Numbered from the stretch's first letter, positions 43,531 through 52,439 are shown. The stretch is DNA of 64,000 bases from Oribacterium sp. P6A1 (GCF_000702885.1 NZ_JNKO01000003.1:124001-188000), one strand, 5' to 3'. Notes: generated from the letters alone by a model not told the origin. Translations and numbers: made by a program.

Positions 43531-44823
43531 ATGAAAAAGATAAACATTGGTATGCTTGGCATAGGAAATATCGGTAAGGGAACCTATCAGACCCTTGAGA
43601 TGAGCCGTTCAAAGATAGAGCAGTCTACAGGTATGTCCCTGGAAATCGTGAAGATCCTTAATCGTCATCCTGAGATCGACAGAGGAATCGACATACCAAA
43701 AGAGAAATATGTGACCGATGCCTATGACATCATTAACGATCCTGATATAGATATAGTTGTGGAACTTATCGGAGGTATAGAGCCTGCCACAACCTTTATG
43801 GCAGATGCCCTGAAGGCAGGCAAGCATGTGGTTACTGCCAACAAGGCCGCTATTGCCGCAAACGGACAGATGCTTCAGGAGCTTGCTTACAAAAACCAGC
43901 TTATGCTCCGCTTTGAAGCAAGTGTAGCCGGAGGTATCCCTATTCTCAATGCTATCTCCAGTGCCCTTATCTCCAATGAGTTCAGTCAGGTTCAGGGAAT
44001 CCTTAACGGAACCACCAACTATATCCTTACCAAGATGACAGAGAACGGTACACCTTATGAAGAGGTGCTCAAGGATGCTCAGGCGAAGGGCTTTGCCGAG
44101 GCTGACCCCACTGCCGATGTTGAGGGAATCGATGCAGCGAACAAGCTGTCCATCCTCATCTCTCTTCTTTTCGGTATAGGCATTAAGCCCGGTGATATCC
44201 CCACCAAGGGAATCACAACAGTTACCAGCGAAGACATTGCCTTTGCCAAGGAATTCGGCTACAAGATAAAGCTTCTTGCAACAGCTCATAACGAGAACGG
44301 TAAGGTAACCTGCAATGTTGAGCCCTCCCTTGTATCGGAGAACCATCCTCTTGCCAATGTCAACAACGAGTTCAATGCAGTCTACATCACAGGAAACGCA
44401 GTGGACAATCTCATGTTTTACGGACGTGGTGCAGGGCCTCTTCCCACAGGTAGCGCGGTTATAGGAGATGTTGTCAGTGTTGCCCGTAAGATCGAAAAGG
44501 GAGCAGCCTATGACCTTCTTCCACATCTTCGATATGATGCAGATCTTGAATTTGCCGGTGAAGGAGCTCATCACTATTACATCCATTGCCATGCTGTTGA
44601 TCATCCCGGTGTTCTTGGTCAGATCGCATCCACTCTCGGTGTATACGGCATCGGCATCAAGACCATGATGCAGCGTGCAGGTGACAACTCAGGAGGAACA
44701 GTTCCTATGATTTTCATAGTGTACGATGTTGATAAGAGCATCCTCACCACTGCCCTGCAGGTTCTTCTTACAAACGGTTCGGTTTCATCAGTAGACAATG
44801 TTCTCAGAGTACTGAAATCATAA
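43531..44823 (+). CDS. hom: Homoserine dehydrogenase
   Basis: 430 residues. The N-terminal NAD(P)-binding motif is GMLGIGNIGKGTYQ. The catalytic region has KAGKHVVTANKAAIA, EASVAGGIPILNAI, the GTTNYIL loop and GFAEADPTADVEGIDAANKL. From ~350 an ACT-type regulatory domain follows (YYIHCHAVDHPGVLGQIAS). It reduces aspartate semialdehyde to homoserine on the way to threonine and methionine. Length and motifs are typical of Firmicute Hom. A promoter with TTGTCC and an extended TGCTAAAAT lies near 43419-43449. It is a single gene with its own terminator, flanked on both sides by the structured elements. Confidence 0.95.
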   Translation: MKKINIGMLGIGNIGKGTYQTLEMSRSKIEQSTGMSLEIVKILNRHPEIDRGIDIPKEKYVTDAYDIINDPDIDIVVELIGGIEPATTFMADALKAGKHVVTANKAAIAANGQMLQELAYKNQLMLRFEASVAGGIPILNAISSALISNEFSQVQGILNGTTNYILTKMTENGTPYEEVLKDAQAKGFAEADPTADVEGIDAANKLSILISLLFGIGIKPGDIPTKGITTVTSEDIAFAKEFGYKIKLLATAHNENGKVTCNVEPSLVSENHPLANVNNEFNAVYITGNAVDNLMFYGRGAGPLPTGSAVIGDVVSVARKIEKGAAYDLLPHLRYDADLEFAGEGAHHYYIHCHAVDHPGVLGQIASTLGVYGIGIKTMMQRAGDNSGGTVPMIFIVYDVDKSILTTALQVLLTNGSVSSVDNVLRVLKS

Positions 44824-44825
44824 AG

Positions 44826-44862
44826 AAAAACGGTTCCGGCTTTATGCCGGAACCGTTTTTTT
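44826..44862 (+). terminator. Terminator of hom
   Basis: AAACGGTTCCGGC pairs with GCCGGAACCGTTT, followed by a T run; directly after the stop codon. Confidence 0.93.
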
Positions 44863-44942
44863 ATTAATACAATGACGTGAGTGTCAAAATTCGATATCGA
44901 ATCGTTTCGCACTTTGCGCTCTCACTTATATCATGTAATAAC

Positions 44943-45100
44943 AGAAACTGCATCGGGATATGCACCAAGGCTTGCGAGTTGAAAGAACAGACTGTGCAGG
45001 ACTGTACGTTTCCGGATGCACCTGAGTGCATCCGGTACGAACAGGACAAACAGGATGTACTTTCAATCGAGTGGGCCGGTGCGATCCCGTTGCAGTTTCG
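44943..45100 (+). ncRNA. Structured element 2 (RNA or MITE-like), downstream of hom
   Basis: Related to element 1. The outer stem is GAAACTGCATCGGGAT (44944-44959) with ATCCCGTTGCAGTTTC (45084-45099), then GCACC/GGTGC, GGCT/GGCC and GTTGAAAG/CTTTCAAT. The apical stem is CCGGATGCAC-CTGA-GTGCATCCGG. Conserved with element 1 are CCAAGGCTTGCGARTTGA and GAGTGRGCCGG. A further outer pairing ATCGAATCG/CGATTCGAT (44896, 45099) is possible. TTGCGC and TAATAA with a 16-base spacer could start a plus-strand transcript near 44946. Confidence 0.6.
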
Positions 45101-45119
45101 ATTCGATCACTTGATTTAT

Positions 45120-47702
45120 TTACTCGTTCCCGTATGAGCCCTTCATCTCATAGCAGAAGATTTCTTTACCCTGAGGATCAAGTCCGATGGAAGCATTGTC
45201 ACAGGTATACACGATATAGTGATCATAGACTTCAGGATAACTCTCAGTCTCAACCAGAAGTTTGAAGTTCTTATCAAACAGTTGGTAATGATCTCCCTTA
45301 GAGTCATCACAGACGAAAAGCCATTCGTTGGTCAATTTATCGGATGATATATTGATGTAGCCGTTATCTGCATGGAAGACTTCCTTGAGATCTTCATCAT
45401 ATACACATTCCCTTGTATCCGTGTTTTCATCCGTGTAAGTGCTGACCTTTATGTAAGGAACATCGGCAGTTCCCTCTATGGTATAGAAAGGATAAGCATA
45501 GGATGCGCCATCGATGAATATGCTCTTGCCGGTTATGATGTTCATGAGCCATACGCCTTCACTTTCATTCTGGCTGACGTTTTTCGGGCTGGCCTTTGTA
45601 CCGTTTGCATAGGCGATAGGTATCTTATCTCCGAAGTTCCAGATGTTCTCTTCATCATTGAGAAGCTCATTGCCTTCGTTGTCATAGTATGTATAGTACC
45701 AGCCGGAATCTGAATAGAAGCTAAGGTAGAATCCCCAGTCGTATACTCCGATGCTGCTGCAGACAGGAAGAGTATGGATCAGTTTTCCGGTTTTGTCGTA
45801 AATGTCGGTTCCTGCATCATTTTTTGCAACGACATATCCGTTATTAAGGATCTCCGCCATTTCATATCCGCTTCCTATGTACTCTTTTCCGGTTTCATCG
45901 ATAACAGAGGCATAGTTTCCGTCACGTACAAAGGCACGTCCGTACTTAAAAGGCTCGGCATAGCTGTAAGGTCCGAGAACTATCTTTTTTGAGTTTTCAT
46001 CAACATAATAGTAGCCGTCATTAAAATCGAAAACAAAGTAGCCGTCACTATAGTTTACGTCATAGAGATAGTCCCCCTGATTTAGTTTTTGAGAAACGAT
46101 TCCATCGTTTGCCTTGTCAAGCTCGTCGTAGGTCATTACAACATTGGTATCAAGGTCATAGATAACGAAATCATTTGTTTCATCAGAAGCCTTACACATC
46201 ACATGATCTCTCATTCCGGAGATATATCCGTATTCCGGAGAGACGAAGCTTCCGTCCTTTGATATGAACCTCTGGTGAATGTTTTCGTTCGGCAGTGTCA
46301 CATCCTCATTGTTAAATGCTGCCGAATCATAGGGCAGATCATATTTTACCGCTCTGTAGAAAGGAAGACTGATTTCATTTCGTTCCAGAGAATCGTAGTA
46401 ATCGATGACATTGATTGAATTGTAAACAGGGTCTGTAACGAGCCGGCCTTTTGTATCGAGGAATCCGTTCATATATCCTGCAAGGTAGGAGTAGCCATCC
46501 TCATCTTCTCCGGTTGCGTTGTATCCGTAGCTTACGTAAAGGGATGCTCCGTCATAGGGCATCAACAGGCCGTAATCATCACGCGGGGAAACTTCTGTAA
46601 GGGTGCCATTATCAAGGCGGATGAAATTGTCCTGATGTTTATGTCCTTTGCCTGAAGCTTCATCCCCAAAGGAGGAAACATCCATTACAGATACATATCC
46701 CATTGAGGATACAAGGCGCTGACCGTCTTCGGAAACCAGCCAGTCATAGAGCACTCGTGCACCCTTTACACGTTCATCCGTCACATCCGCATCCTCCGGG
46801 ATGACACTGTAGTATGCGTTACGATGAGGATACTCCTCGTTTCGGATAGTTTTCGGATTCGGTGAAACTCCGTCAACGGCGATGATCTTCAGGCCATTTG
46901 CCATTTTCATATCGTTGGCGTAGTAGTAAACCGAATAGCCGATGGCATTGGCAGAGTTATCATAGGATTTTACCGCAGTCATGAGTTCGCCCATTTCCGT
47001 GGCAACAAGCCCCTTCGGAGCTTCCATCATAGGGGTATCCTTCATGACGTGCTTGAGAATCAGGGCCTGTGAACCGGCACCTTCATTACGCTGGAAAGGA
47101 ACGATCTCGGCATCGTTTCCTCCAACTTCCTTCCAGTTTGTTATCTTTCCCGAGTAAATGTCTCTGATCTGATCGGTGGTCAGGGAATCCACAGGATTGT
47201 CTTCATTGACAACGAAAATAAGGGCATCTGTTGCAAAATTCTCGATTCTGTACTTGAAGCCCGCTTCTTCCATTTCGGAGAAGACCTTTGCATTAGGTTC
47301 TCCCACTATAAGGATGTCTGCATCTCCCGCAAGGAGGTTTCGGAAGGACTGGGTGGTTCTGTTGAAGTGACAAAGATCCTCCACATCCTCGGGAGTAGTG
47401 TTAAGGAAGGTGCTTGCGATAGCCTTTCCCAAAGGTACGGTAGCTGTTGAACCATCCATACGTGGGAAGTTTTCTTTGGTGTAATTGAAATCAGGAAGCT
47501 TTATGGGAGCAACGGAAGCTTTGGTTTCTTCTGTCTTTTCCTCCGGTGCTTCTTTCTTTTCAGCTTCACTCTCCTTTACGGGAGCTGTTGTTTCAGGACT
47601 TACAGTTGTGGTTTCAGGTGCTGCAGCCGTCTTATTGCCTGAACATCCGGACACAGCAAGAGCTGCCATGGCTATCATGGCAGCCGAAATGCGTTTTCTC
47701 AT
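45120..47702 (-). CDS. Lipoprotein fusing a phosphate-binding-like domain to WG repeats
   Basis: 860 residues from the ATG at 47702 (MRKRISAAM), chosen for the GGAG six bases before it. The lipoprotein signal ends in VSGC, followed by a Thr/Glu/Ala linker. Residues ~75-345 resemble PstS-type periplasmic phosphate-binding proteins (FPRMDGSTATVPLGKAIAS, YSGKITNWKEVGGND, FQRNEGAGSQALILKH). Residues ~370-860 hold repeated WG-like units with the pattern aromatic-x-D-x-x-G-K (MNGFLDTKGRLVTDPVYNSI, VIDETGKEYIGSG, IYDKTGKLIHTLP). The combination suggests a surface receptor or sensor rather than plain phosphate uptake; there are no pstCAB genes nearby. Confidence 0.75.
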   Translation of the reverse strand: MRKRISAAMIAMAALAVSGCSGNKTAAAPETTTVSPETTAPVKESEAEKKEAPEEKTEETKASVAPIKLPDFNYTKENFPRMDGSTATVPLGKAIASTFLNTTPEDVEDLCHFNRTTQSFRNLLAGDADILIVGEPNAKVFSEMEEAGFKYRIENFATDALIFVVNEDNPVDSLTTDQIRDIYSGKITNWKEVGGNDAEIVPFQRNEGAGSQALILKHVMKDTPMMEAPKGLVATEMGELMTAVKSYDNSANAIGYSVYYYANDMKMANGLKIIAVDGVSPNPKTIRNEEYPHRNAYYSVIPEDADVTDERVKGARVLYDWLVSEDGQRLVSSMGYVSVMDVSSFGDEASGKGHKHQDNFIRLDNGTLTEVSPRDDYGLLMPYDGASLYVSYGYNATGEDEDGYSYLAGYMNGFLDTKGRLVTDPVYNSINVIDYYDSLERNEISLPFYRAVKYDLPYDSAAFNNEDVTLPNENIHQRFISKDGSFVSPEYGYISGMRDHVMCKASDETNDFVIYDLDTNVVMTYDELDKANDGIVSQKLNQGDYLYDVNYSDGYFVFDFNDGYYYVDENSKKIVLGPYSYAEPFKYGRAFVRDGNYASVIDETGKEYIGSGYEMAEILNNGYVVAKNDAGTDIYDKTGKLIHTLPVCSSIGVYDWGFYLSFYSDSGWYYTYYDNEGNELLNDEENIWNFGDKIPIAYANGTKASPKNVSQNESEGVWLMNIITGKSIFIDGASYAYPFYTIEGTADVPYIKVSTYTDENTDTRECVYDEDLKEVFHADNGYINISSDKLTNEWLFVCDDSKGDHYQLFDKNFKLLVETESYPEVYDHYIVYTCDNASIGLDPQGKEIFCYEMKGSYGNE

Positions 47703-47729
47703 AATAATCTCCATTCCGCTGCATTGAGC

Positions 47730-50700
47730 CTAAAAATTCTGTTCTCTACTCTTTCTCATTCTTGAAAATGCAAGGCTCACTACTTCCTGAACGGTGTTCG
47801 CTTCCGAAGCTCTGGCTATGCCGTAATCAGCATGCACAGTACAGTTGAAACCGTTCAGTGAATGGATTTTATGGATTTCCGTCTGGGCTTTTTGTACGAG
47901 ATCCATCAGGTCATTAAAGCCGGTGGTTGCTTTACAGATTGAGAACTGTGCACCGCTGGCTCTCGCGAGTATGAAGCTCGTTTTGAAAATGCTTCTCAGT
48001 ATGTCTGCAACCTTACAGAGAAGTTCCTGAGATGCAGTATCACCATAATCCTCCTGGATGTCTGTGTACTCAGGAATATCCAGTACCACATGTATGTAAT
48101 TTTCACGATTCTTATGATAGTTATCATGAAGCTCAAGGGAAGCCACCATAAGACCGCGCCCGTTCATAAGTCCTGTGACAGGATCCGTGAAGTTAAAGAC
48201 ACCTGAATCAGCAGAGTTCTGCTCGGTATCCACAAAGAATCCCATGAGACCTTGTATCTTACCTTTATTATACAGTGGATACTTGGTTACGGCTATACGA
48301 TGGGACACACCATTTACTATATTTTGTCTTAAGGCTTCCTGAACAGTTTCACCCTTGTTGATTATGGCTTCATCGGTTTTTCTGGAGATGGAATTATCTA
48401 TGTGCCATCCCAGCTCTTCGCTTGTTTTGCCGACTACCTGTTCGGCAGTAAGACCGTAGTATTCGTAAAATGCCTTACTTGCTCCGAGGAAACGGAGATT
48501 ACGGTCCTTCCAGAAGAACTTGACGTCGCTCTTGTTAATGAGAACATCCCAGATGTTCTCTGTTACCACATGATGGGGTTCTGTATTTCCGGGATTGTTT
48601 CCTACAAGGTTCTCTATTACCTTCAAAACCGAAGGGTCATTTATTATGGCAGGTTTGCTGCTGACAAGAAGCTTATGGGAATTTGTTCCGCGGAAGGAGG
48701 TGACTGTAAATTCTGTCCACTCAAAGCTTCCGTCTATCTGCCGCATCCGGAACAGTGCCGAGAAATTGCCCCGGCGGTTGTTCTTTAAAAGGTTTCGTAT
48801 ATTTCCGATAGAAACGAACTCTTTCCATCTTTCATGCTCATTCGGATGAATGTACTGCATAACGTGCTCTGAGTAGTAGGAGCCGGTATCCTCTATAACA
48901 TCCCCCACCTTTTCCGTCGGGATATTGCTGGCGATGATGGCACCGGTATGCTCTATCATATCCACATAGTGGATACTGTCATAGTTAAACATTATCTTTC
49001 TTGCGATGGTGTCAAGCTCCGAGGTGTGGACTCTGTCGTTATCGTAAACCAGACTGTCCATGGTGGTGTAAAGGATATATGTCTCATTGCTGGCGGCAAT
49101 GACCCTGAATGACAGGCGGTAGTAATTGTTGTTTGCCAGGAAGGTCATGTACTCTTCCGAATTGTGCCTTTTTGCCTTGTAGGCCAGATCTCTGCATTTT
49201 CTGCCCTTTGGACTTTCAGGAAGATTCATGTCTTTTTCGAAAGCAGACAGATCCTCGTATCCGGCGGTCATAATGATATCTCTGAATTGTTCGTTGCAGT
49301 AGAGACCGGTGAAGGAATTACCGTCAGAAAGAAAGAGGGCCACAGGATTGTCGACGATGACATTGGCAAGACCGGCCTTATCATACATAACGGCGTTATG
49401 CCTTGCTTCCCACTGGATCTTTCTGGAGTCAAGATAGGCACATATCTCCTCACAGGGCATAGCCTTTCCGAAGAAATGGCCCTGTATCTTTTCACAGCCG
49501 ATGCTTCTCAGGAAATTAAGGAGCTCATAGCTTTCCACTCCCTCTGCCAATGTATGAATGCCAAGCTTTTTGGCCATCTCTATCATCATGGTGACGATGG
49601 TCTTTGAGCGTTCATTGAAATTCTTGAAGAAAGCCATATCGATCTTTATCTGGTCGAACATGAAATCCTTCAGTACGTTAAGAGACGAATAACCGCTTCC
49701 GAAATCATCCATCCAGACCGAAAAGCCCTCGTCACGGAATCTGTCGATGGCTGTACTGATGATACCGTTGTCGCTAACCATGGCGGTTTCGGTAATTTCT
49801 ATGTTGATGAGATTTTTTCTGATACCGTAACGGTTGACAATCTCGGTTATATAAGAAACGGAATCGCTGACAACAAAGTCGGCTCTTGAGATATTGACGG
49901 AAACCGGAACAACAGGAAGATCGTTATCCTGCCTTTCACGAAGAAGCCTGGCCACCTTCAGTACCACGTAGTTATCCAGTTTGTGGGTAAGTCTGCTTTG
50001 TTCCAGTATCTTGATGAAGTCTCCCGGCAAAAGCTGTCCGTATTTTGGATCCTTCCATCTTGACAGGGCTTCAAAACCGCACAATTCTCCCGTCAGTGTG
50101 CGGATGACAGGCTGAAGGTAGACCTGAATCCATCCTTTTGAGATGGCAGTATCCAGATTTTTGATAATGTATTCTTTTTTGGTGTTTTCATCCGCCAGCT
50201 TTTCATCAAACCATACAAAGCCGGAATCATAGCTGTCACGAAGGGTATCACAGGCTATACGGGCTCTGTCGCAGGCGATGTCAACAGAAAGACCGTCACT
50301 GTTAATGGCACAGATTCCCATACGTACAGGAAGGGTATGCCCGTTATTCATGTTCTGTATCTGTTTAATGATTCCGTCCAGCTCTATGTCTATGCCAACG
50401 GCTCTTGTGTAAACATAGTAGCGGTCCTCTCCGAAGCGGGAACAATGTTCATTTCCGAAGTGCTGCTTTAGGATATCCGCTATTCCGCAGAGAAGCCTGT
50501 CTCCCTCTTCCTGACCGTAGCTTGAATTGAAGCCCTTCATGTCCTTTAAATCCAGAGTGATGATGACTGCATGCCCGAATCTCTTAAGAAGATCCGGGAT
50601 ATCATTGGCAGCTTTTTCAAGAAATGACCCACGACAAAGAAGCCCCGTCAGTGAGTCATACTCCAGCTGCATGGGCATATTAAAGCTGTTGAAATTTCGA

Positions 50701-50741
50701 TCTATATCATCAAGCTCAGTTATATCTACTGATTCTCTCAT
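47730..50741 (-). CDS. GGDEF-EAL-PAS-GGDEF cyclic-di-GMP phosphodiesterase-like protein
   Basis: 1003 residues, cytoplasmic. The first GGDEF domain (~25-165; DSLTGLLCRGSFL) has a degenerate site CSRFGEDRYYVY. The EAL domain (~185-430) keeps FEALSRW, EITETAMV, MDDFGSGYSSLN and QIKIDMAFF, so it is probably an active phosphodiesterase. A middle region contains at least two PAS-like domains, one with FFWKDRNLRFLGASKAFYEY. The terminal GGDEF domain (DPVTGLMNGRGL) is also degenerate (ARASGAQFSIC). Unlike the protein at 35193, no intact GGDEF remains. A TGTGACACTATTGTGAT motif and a hairpin-leader repeat lie upstream. Confidence 0.88.
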   Translation of the reverse strand: MRESVDITELDDIDRNFNSFNMPMQLEYDSLTGLLCRGSFLEKAANDIPDLLKRFGHAVIITLDLKDMKGFNSSYGQEEGDRLLCGIADILKQHFGNEHCSRFGEDRYYVYTRAVGIDIELDGIIKQIQNMNNGHTLPVRMGICAINSDGLSVDIACDRARIACDTLRDSYDSGFVWFDEKLADENTKKEYIIKNLDTAISKGWIQVYLQPVIRTLTGELCGFEALSRWKDPKYGQLLPGDFIKILEQSRLTHKLDNYVVLKVARLLRERQDNDLPVVPVSVNISRADFVVSDSVSYITEIVNRYGIRKNLINIEITETAMVSDNGIISTAIDRFRDEGFSVWMDDFGSGYSSLNVLKDFMFDQIKIDMAFFKNFNERSKTIVTMMIEMAKKLGIHTLAEGVESYELLNFLRSIGCEKIQGHFFGKAMPCEEICAYLDSRKIQWEARHNAVMYDKAGLANVIVDNPVALFLSDGNSFTGLYCNEQFRDIIMTAGYEDLSAFEKDMNLPESPKGRKCRDLAYKAKRHNSEEYMTFLANNNYYRLSFRVIAASNETYILYTTMDSLVYDNDRVHTSELDTIARKIMFNYDSIHYVDMIEHTGAIIASNIPTEKVGDVIEDTGSYYSEHVMQYIHPNEHERWKEFVSIGNIRNLLKNNRRGNFSALFRMRQIDGSFEWTEFTVTSFRGTNSHKLLVSSKPAIINDPSVLKVIENLVGNNPGNTEPHHVVTENIWDVLINKSDVKFFWKDRNLRFLGASKAFYEYYGLTAEQVVGKTSEELGWHIDNSISRKTDEAIINKGETVQEALRQNIVNGVSHRIAVTKYPLYNKGKIQGLMGFFVDTEQNSADSGVFNFTDPVTGLMNGRGLMVASLELHDNYHKNRENYIHVVLDIPEYTDIQEDYGDTASQELLCKVADILRSIFKTSFILARASGAQFSICKATTGFNDLMDLVQKAQTEIHKIHSLNGFNCTVHADYGIARASEANTVQEVVSLAFSRMRKSREQNF

Positions 50742-50757
50742 ATATATATTTTCTCCA

Positions 50758-50834
50758 GGGGCCTGCCCGAATCGAGCCTGCCCGAATTCGTATATGACCC
50801 ACCTGATAAGTTTGAAAGATCACTTTCAAACTTA
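50758..50834 (-). repeat. Hairpin-leader repeat, copy 2 (before the second GGDEF-EAL gene)
   Basis: AAGTTTGAAAG/CTTTCAAACTT palindrome at 50808-50833, then GTATATGACCC. A direct repeat GCCTGCCCGAAT occupies the outer arm, so the second stem is weaker than in copies 1 and 3. Confidence 0.65.
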
Positions 50835-50897
50835 AGCTCCTGAATTGTTTAAATGTTCCGTGAGCGTATTCTTTGTATTAAATATATCATGTCGAAA

Positions 50898-50914
50898 ATC
50901 ACAATAGTGTCACA
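50898..50914 (-). promoter_or_regulatory. TGTGA-N6-TGTGA motif, copy 2 (for the second GGDEF-EAL gene)
   Basis: Minus strand TGTGACACTATTGTGAT, identical to 31225-31241. TTGTGA could be a -35 with TTAATA 17 bases further on the minus strand. Confidence 0.6.
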
Positions 50915-50936
50915 TATTTAATATCCTTTAAAAATC

Positions 50937-50953
50937 TGTGACAGTTTTGTGAT
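50937..50953 (+). promoter_or_regulatory. TGTGA-N6-TGTGA motif, copy 3 (for the small membrane protein)
   Basis: Plus strand TGTGACAGTTTTGTGAT, followed by GATATAGT, a likely -10 for the gene at 51017. It faces copy 2 across a 22-base gap. Confidence 0.55.
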
Positions 50954-51016
50954 GAAAGCTCTGATATAGTCTTCACATCAATTTTAGGGAAATGAAGGTC
51001 ATGGAGGACGGTTATT

Positions 51017-51178
51017 ATGAATTTATGGACTATTATTATGGATTTTACGGAAGTTCTGGTATCTGCAGGACTGGTGGCGGTTTTTATTGTAGGAGGCCTG
51101 ATTCAGAGCATGAAGCTACAGGAGGAGCCTGCCAGAGTAGTAGTTAAAAAAGAATATAGAAATAATACAACACATTGA
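51017..51178 (+). CDS. Small single-span membrane protein
   Basis: A 53-residue ORF beginning MNLWTIIMDFTEVLVSAGLV. One hydrophobic helix (about 8-30) is followed by a charged tail (KLQEEPARVVVKKEYRN). GGAGG lies 10 bases before the ATG, a TGTGA-type motif and -10 lie upstream, and a strong terminator lies right after, so it is a complete transcription unit. The hydrophobic segment is too weakly basic at the N-terminus for a clear signal peptide. I do not recognise the family. Divergent control with the GGDEF-EAL gene suggests a role at the cell envelope. Confidence 0.6.
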   Translation: MNLWTIIMDFTEVLVSAGLVAVFIVGGLIQSMKLQEEPARVVVKKEYRNNTTH

Positions 51179-51189
51179 GGATGATATAA

Positions 51190-51233
51190 AAAAGAAACGG
51201 TGCGATACACAGAGTAAAGCACCGTTTCTTTTA
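51190..51233 (+). terminator. Terminator of the small membrane protein gene
   Basis: AAAGAAACGGTGC pairs with GCACCGTTTCTTT, followed by TTAT; the A-rich left side also allows use from the minus strand. Confidence 0.85.
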
Positions 51234-51341
51234 TAAGCTTTTTATTCTATTGATCAGGTTTTCTGCGAAAACCCTGTGGCCATCAGCAGACAGTTTACTG
51301 ACAGCGTCACCCCACACATTACTGTGTAAATTGCAGCATCA

Positions 51342-52427
51342 TCAGATGACTTCTGTTTTCTTTATGAAATGGTACAACAGCTCGACACAGTTCACCATGT
51401 CACGGACATCCACCACTTCATAGCTGTGCACATAGCGCATAGGTATCTGTATTCCGCCTGAACGGATACCGCCGTTAAGGGTCTGGATAAATGAAGCATC
51501 CGTGGCACCTGCCGCATAGGCCTCTATCTGGTAAGGAATATCATTCTCCCGGCAGATATCCTTCATTTCCTTTACAATCTTTCTGTCGGAAAGAAGTCCG
51601 TATATACCGGTTGTGGTTTTATCCATGATTTTAATGGAGGCTCCTTTACCAAGCTCATTTACCTGAAGTCCTGCAGAAACACTCGGAATATCAGTTCCCA
51701 GACTCATATCAAGGGCTATAGCCATGTCAGGTTTCAGATTTTTGGCTGCAACTATGGCACCTCGCGCACCTACCTCTTCCTGGGTGGTGAAAACAGCATA
51801 AAGGTCAGGAGTATCCTCCTCATCCTTAAGCATTTTGAGAACCTCTATGAGCATAAACACAAGGGCTCTGTCATCCATGGCCTTACCGCCTACCCTGTGT
51901 TTTCCAAGCTCTATAACAGGATAGTCGATGGAAACCGGGTCTCCCACCTGAATACCCATTTCCAGAACTTCTTCTCTTGAGTCGGCACCTACTTCGATGA
52001 AGAACTCTCCTGCCGATTTCGGCATCTCCGTACAGCGGTCAGGACGCCCGGGATGAAGTGAATTTATGATTCCGTCGATGTGTTCTCCTGATTCGGTACG
52101 AATGATAACGTGCTTACCGAAGAACTGCTGGGGAGCAATACCTCCAAGGGTCTCAACATAGAGGAAGCCATTTTCATTGATATAGCGAATGATGAGTCCT
52201 ATCTCATCCATATGGGCCGCAATCATGAGCTTACCTGGACGGGTTCCCTTTTTGTAAGCGATAAGATTTCCCATGATATCGGTGGAAATACTGACACCGT
52301 AATCCTTTATCTCTTTTTCGATAAGCTCATAGACCTCGTCCTCCTGTCCGGATGGTCCGAAGGTTTCTGAAAGCGGTTTGATCAATTTTCTGAAATCTGA
52401 TGCTATTTCTTCTTTTGAAAGTTTCAT
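51342..52427 (-). CDS. M42-family aminopeptidase/endoglucanase-like metallopeptidase
   Basis: 361 residues from the ATG at 52427 (MKLSKEEI), with GGAGG before it. M42 family features are intact: ETFGPSGQEDEVYELIEKEI, the first metal ligand in MIAAHMDEIGLIIRYI, KAMDDRALVFMLIEVL, the catalytic TTQEEVGARGA, ALDMSLGTD and the terminal MRYVHSYEVVDVRDMVN. These cobalt- or zinc-dependent tetrahedral peptidases remove N-terminal residues from short peptides. Its position beside the oligopeptide ABC transporter fits degradation of imported peptides. A tandem hairpin-leader repeat fills the upstream region. Confidence 0.92.
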   Translation of the reverse strand: MKLSKEEIASDFRKLIKPLSETFGPSGQEDEVYELIEKEIKDYGVSISTDIMGNLIAYKKGTRPGKLMIAAHMDEIGLIIRYINENGFLYVETLGGIAPQQFFGKHVIIRTESGEHIDGIINSLHPGRPDRCTEMPKSAGEFFIEVGADSREEVLEMGIQVGDPVSIDYPVIELGKHRVGGKAMDDRALVFMLIEVLKMLKDEEDTPDLYAVFTTQEEVGARGAIVAAKNLKPDMAIALDMSLGTDIPSVSAGLQVNELGKGASIKIMDKTTTGIYGLLSDRKIVKEMKDICRENDIPYQIEAYAAGATDASFIQTLNGGIRSGGIQIPMRYVHSYEVVDVRDMVNCVELLYHFIKKTEVI

Positions 52428-52439
52428 TTTTACCTCCAA

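Noticed and set aside
43609-44604. A 331-residue open frame on the minus strand opposite hom
   Set aside because: It is antisense to a clearly conserved enzyme, has no ribosome site and has composition expected of a shadow frame.
35193-50741. Calling both GGDEF-EAL proteins diguanylate cyclases
   Set aside because: Only the C-terminal domain of the first has an intact GGDEF; the second keeps only EAL motifs.
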